In this document: positions 61,925 through 64,000 of the stretch, in pieces
How the letters are laid out: each line of letters opens with the position of its first letter
Position numbering within the stretch: the stretch's first letter is position 1
Origin: Megascapheus bottae
Lineage: Eukaryota; Chordata; Mammalia; Rodentia; Geomyidae
Length of the DNA: 64,000 nt
Reading direction: 5' to 3'
NCBI GenBank assembly: GCA_024803745.1
Contig: JANJXV010000004.1
Span: 44,022,858-44,086,857 of the forward strand
Position numbers and translations under genes: made by a program
Notes under the pieces: model-generated
The model's database searches: none
Told to the model about the DNA's origin: nothing
What the model saw: the letters and a program-made list of their open reading frames with translations, nothing else

Positions 61925-62576
61925 GAAAATGTATAATTTCTTTCATTTTCATAGTCCTTAGCAAATTTAGATGATCAGTCTTAAAGCAAGCTCATTGCAA
62001 TTCAAAATTCAAGTAATAAGTGTCATCATATTCCTTAGTGAAAATAGAGTACGTGCTTGAAATAACTGCTGATCAATGAGCAATCACTGGAAATGGTAAT
62101 TTAAAACAATGTGTTTCTTTAACTTAATGAAAAGCTCTTAGTAAAAATAAGTATTTTCAAATGCATCTAACAGAGTTCACAGACTACATATCACAGAAAC
62201 CCATTTCTAAGGCACGCTTAGCTAAACTTTGCATTGTAAATAAAGAAAAATTAACTTGATGATGGGTCAGCATTAATCAGTTGAGTAAAATTTATAATTT
62301 TATAATGGGAGACATTTGACTATAAAATGATAGAGACGCATGCAATTTTGAGGCATAGCAAATACATGAAAGAAAAATGTAACATTGCTTTAATGAAAAC
62401 CAGCATCAGCTGGGCAAAGGAAAGAAATGCAAGAATCATCAAATAATAACTTAAATGAACAATCAATATATGAACTTCTAATGTGCTGACAGTTATCTTA
62501 AAAATTTTAAACTTCTCTTACTAAATAAAATTTACATTCTTAATTTTTATTCCATTCCTTCATTTCTCCATTTCTC

Positions 62577-62900
62577 ATGTATATGTACATATGTATATGT
62601 ATATATATTTCTCCATTGATTATATATCTTTTTTCCATTTTCTTATATATATACATAAGTATAAGAAAATGTATAGACATGGAGAAAATGTATGTGTATA
62701 TATATATTCACATATAATTATATGAGTCTTTTTGGTAATACTGAATTCTATTGATTTTCAACTCAGTAGATAAAGAAATAGTACATAGCTCTCTAGAGTT
62801 ATATACATATAGATAAATAGCCATAAATATACACACATAACACACATAGCTATGTGTGTATGATATTTATATCATGTATGAGAACAATATATATTGAGTG
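62577..62900. repeat. TA-rich low-complexity region
   Basis: Interrupted TATATG/TATACA words and ACACATA runs; no gene. Confidence 0.7.
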
Positions 62901-63029
62901 CAATGTGAGGTACAATAAGCTTACAGTGTTTTAAGCTACATAAAAACCTTAGGAGTTAATATTCATAAATGACTAGACTAAGGCAAAAGTACGATGAATA
63001 AATTGTTTGAAATATGAGACAGTGAATCA

Positions 63030-63180
63030 ACATAGACACTGTGACCAAGTAGTAGAATACTAGCCTTGAACAAAAGAGCTCAGGGTCAGTGCCCAGGCTT
63101 TGGGTTCAATCACAACTACCAAAAAAAAAAAAAAAAAAGAGAGAGAGAGAGAAAAGAAAGAAAGAAAAAGAAAAAAGGGA
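63030..63180 (+). repeat. SINE right-arm remnant with A/GA-rich tail
   Basis: GACCAAGTAGTAGAATACTA, AGAGCTCAGGGTCAGTGCCC and TTTGGGTTCAATCACAAC are followed by a long A run. GA and AAAG repeats follow to about 63180. Confidence 0.8.
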
Positions 63181-64000
63181 GTGGAAGAAAATAAAGTAAA
63201 AAGAAAACTGGATTATTTTGGTTCAGTCCAAAGCTCAATCAGCTTGAACCTGCAGCCTGTTACAAAGGTAAGTGCTATTTTGATATTTTTTTGACATTAT
63301 TACAGACTATGACATTTCAAAAATTACATAAAGATGTTAATCCATTTTAGAATCGCATGTGTATATATGTATGGATATTTCTTTTTCCTTTATAATTTGG
63401 AAATTTTAGCACTCTAGGCCAGTGCATATGATCTTGGTGATAGGGTAGAAGAGAGTTGAAATAGATACGGTGGGGCTCAAGGTTAGCAAAAGAGAGCAGT
63501 AAGACTCTGCAGAAATCTTACATTTGAGTTTATTTTACTTTCATAGAAGTTTATTTGCATCGGCTCTTACATTTTTTCCCACCAAAGGTAAAACTTTTTA
63601 TTTCATACCCTTTGATCTAAACCTTGAAGGTCTTGATTACTATTCTCCCTGCATGACAGAATGTCCTTGTGAGGTTTTCCTTCTGGAATATCTTGTTTCT
63701 GCCCTAGAGGCTTCTCCATAACAAATCTGGATAGAGGAGGAATCCTCCATCTGAAGCATGCACAAGTGAAGCACCATTTGTCACTGAGCAATCCACACAG
63801 TCGTACCCCCTTCTCACTTTTCAATCAAACAACACATTCTTCAATTTCAACTGCTCAGTGTTTAGTCAATGCTTGATTAGTTTAAATAAATATCCTAAAT
63901 AAATTGAGCAAACAAATCAACAAGGTTAACTTGACAAAAGCCTGTTCCTTTGTCCTGATTCTCCTGGTATTGGTAAATGAAGCCAGATTGGCTGAAAGCT
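63181..64000. other. unique intronic sequence, nothing recognised
   Basis: No exon, gene or interspersed repeat recognised to the right edge. Confidence 0.5.

Larger units (their letters stand above)
61169..64000 (-). other. GRIK2: GRIK2 intron upstream of the 54-bp exon (partial)
   Basis: This is the 3' part of the preceding intron, ending in TTAG at 61169. The preceding exon (encoding the segment that ends about EMAAGILKQ) was looked for and not seen up to the right edge. The interval holds one full SINE (61672-61924), AT-rich low-complexity DNA (62577-62900), a SINE remnant with an A/GA-rich tail (63030-63180) and otherwise unremarkable sequence. Confidence 0.8.

Overview
The window is mammalian nuclear DNA, and the interspersed repeats point to a rodent. 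It lies inside one large gene, GRIK2, which encodes the kainate-type glutamate receptor subunit GluK2. The gene runs on the minus strand. Two coding exons can be read directly: a 54-bp exon at 61115-61168 and a 174-bp exon at 55721-55894. Both have canonical splice sites and both are phase 0. Together they encode 76 contiguous residues of the extracellular amino-terminal domain. Everything else is intron: about 2.8 kb upstream of the first exon, 5.2 kb between the two, and at least 55.7 kb downstream. The exons that flank these two in the transcript were not found, so they should lie outside the window.

The organism is inferred from repeats. Dense, young SINEs carry an ID-like (tRNA-derived) left arm or a B1/7SL-like left arm, joined to the same ID-like right arm. 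L1 copies with a shared 3' UTR (G-rich tract, then a short conserved end), B1-like remnants and abundant CA/GT microsatellites are also present. These fit a rodent. A kangaroo-rat/pocket-mouse-type lineage is my best guess for this SINE pair, but that is memory-based and uncertain.

Layout: 1-13 kb holds microsatellites, scattered SINEs, an 11-bp-flanked tRNA-Ile fragment (about 2.5 kb) and an old L1-like remnant (about 10 kb). 13-23 kb is SINE-rich, with two L1 3' ends, one of which was later hit by a SINE. 25.6-28.4 kb is one 5'-inverted L1, itself carrying a SINE. 29.4-29.8 kb is a solo LTR with target-site duplications. 30-52 kb is mostly unique AT-rich intron with scattered SINEs, a 57-bp L1 stub and microsatellites. 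52-64 kb has young L1 and SINE insertions, several nested, around the two exons.

No operon, CRISPR array, functional RNA gene or second protein-coding gene is supported. The open reading frames of 60-124 codons are chance, microsatellite-driven, or pieces of L1 ORF2. I found no support for a previously undescribed biological system. The most unusual items are the tRNA-Ile fragment with duplicated flanks, an L1 insertion apparently joined to about 220 bp of unrelated sequence, and the chain of nested retrotransposon insertions.
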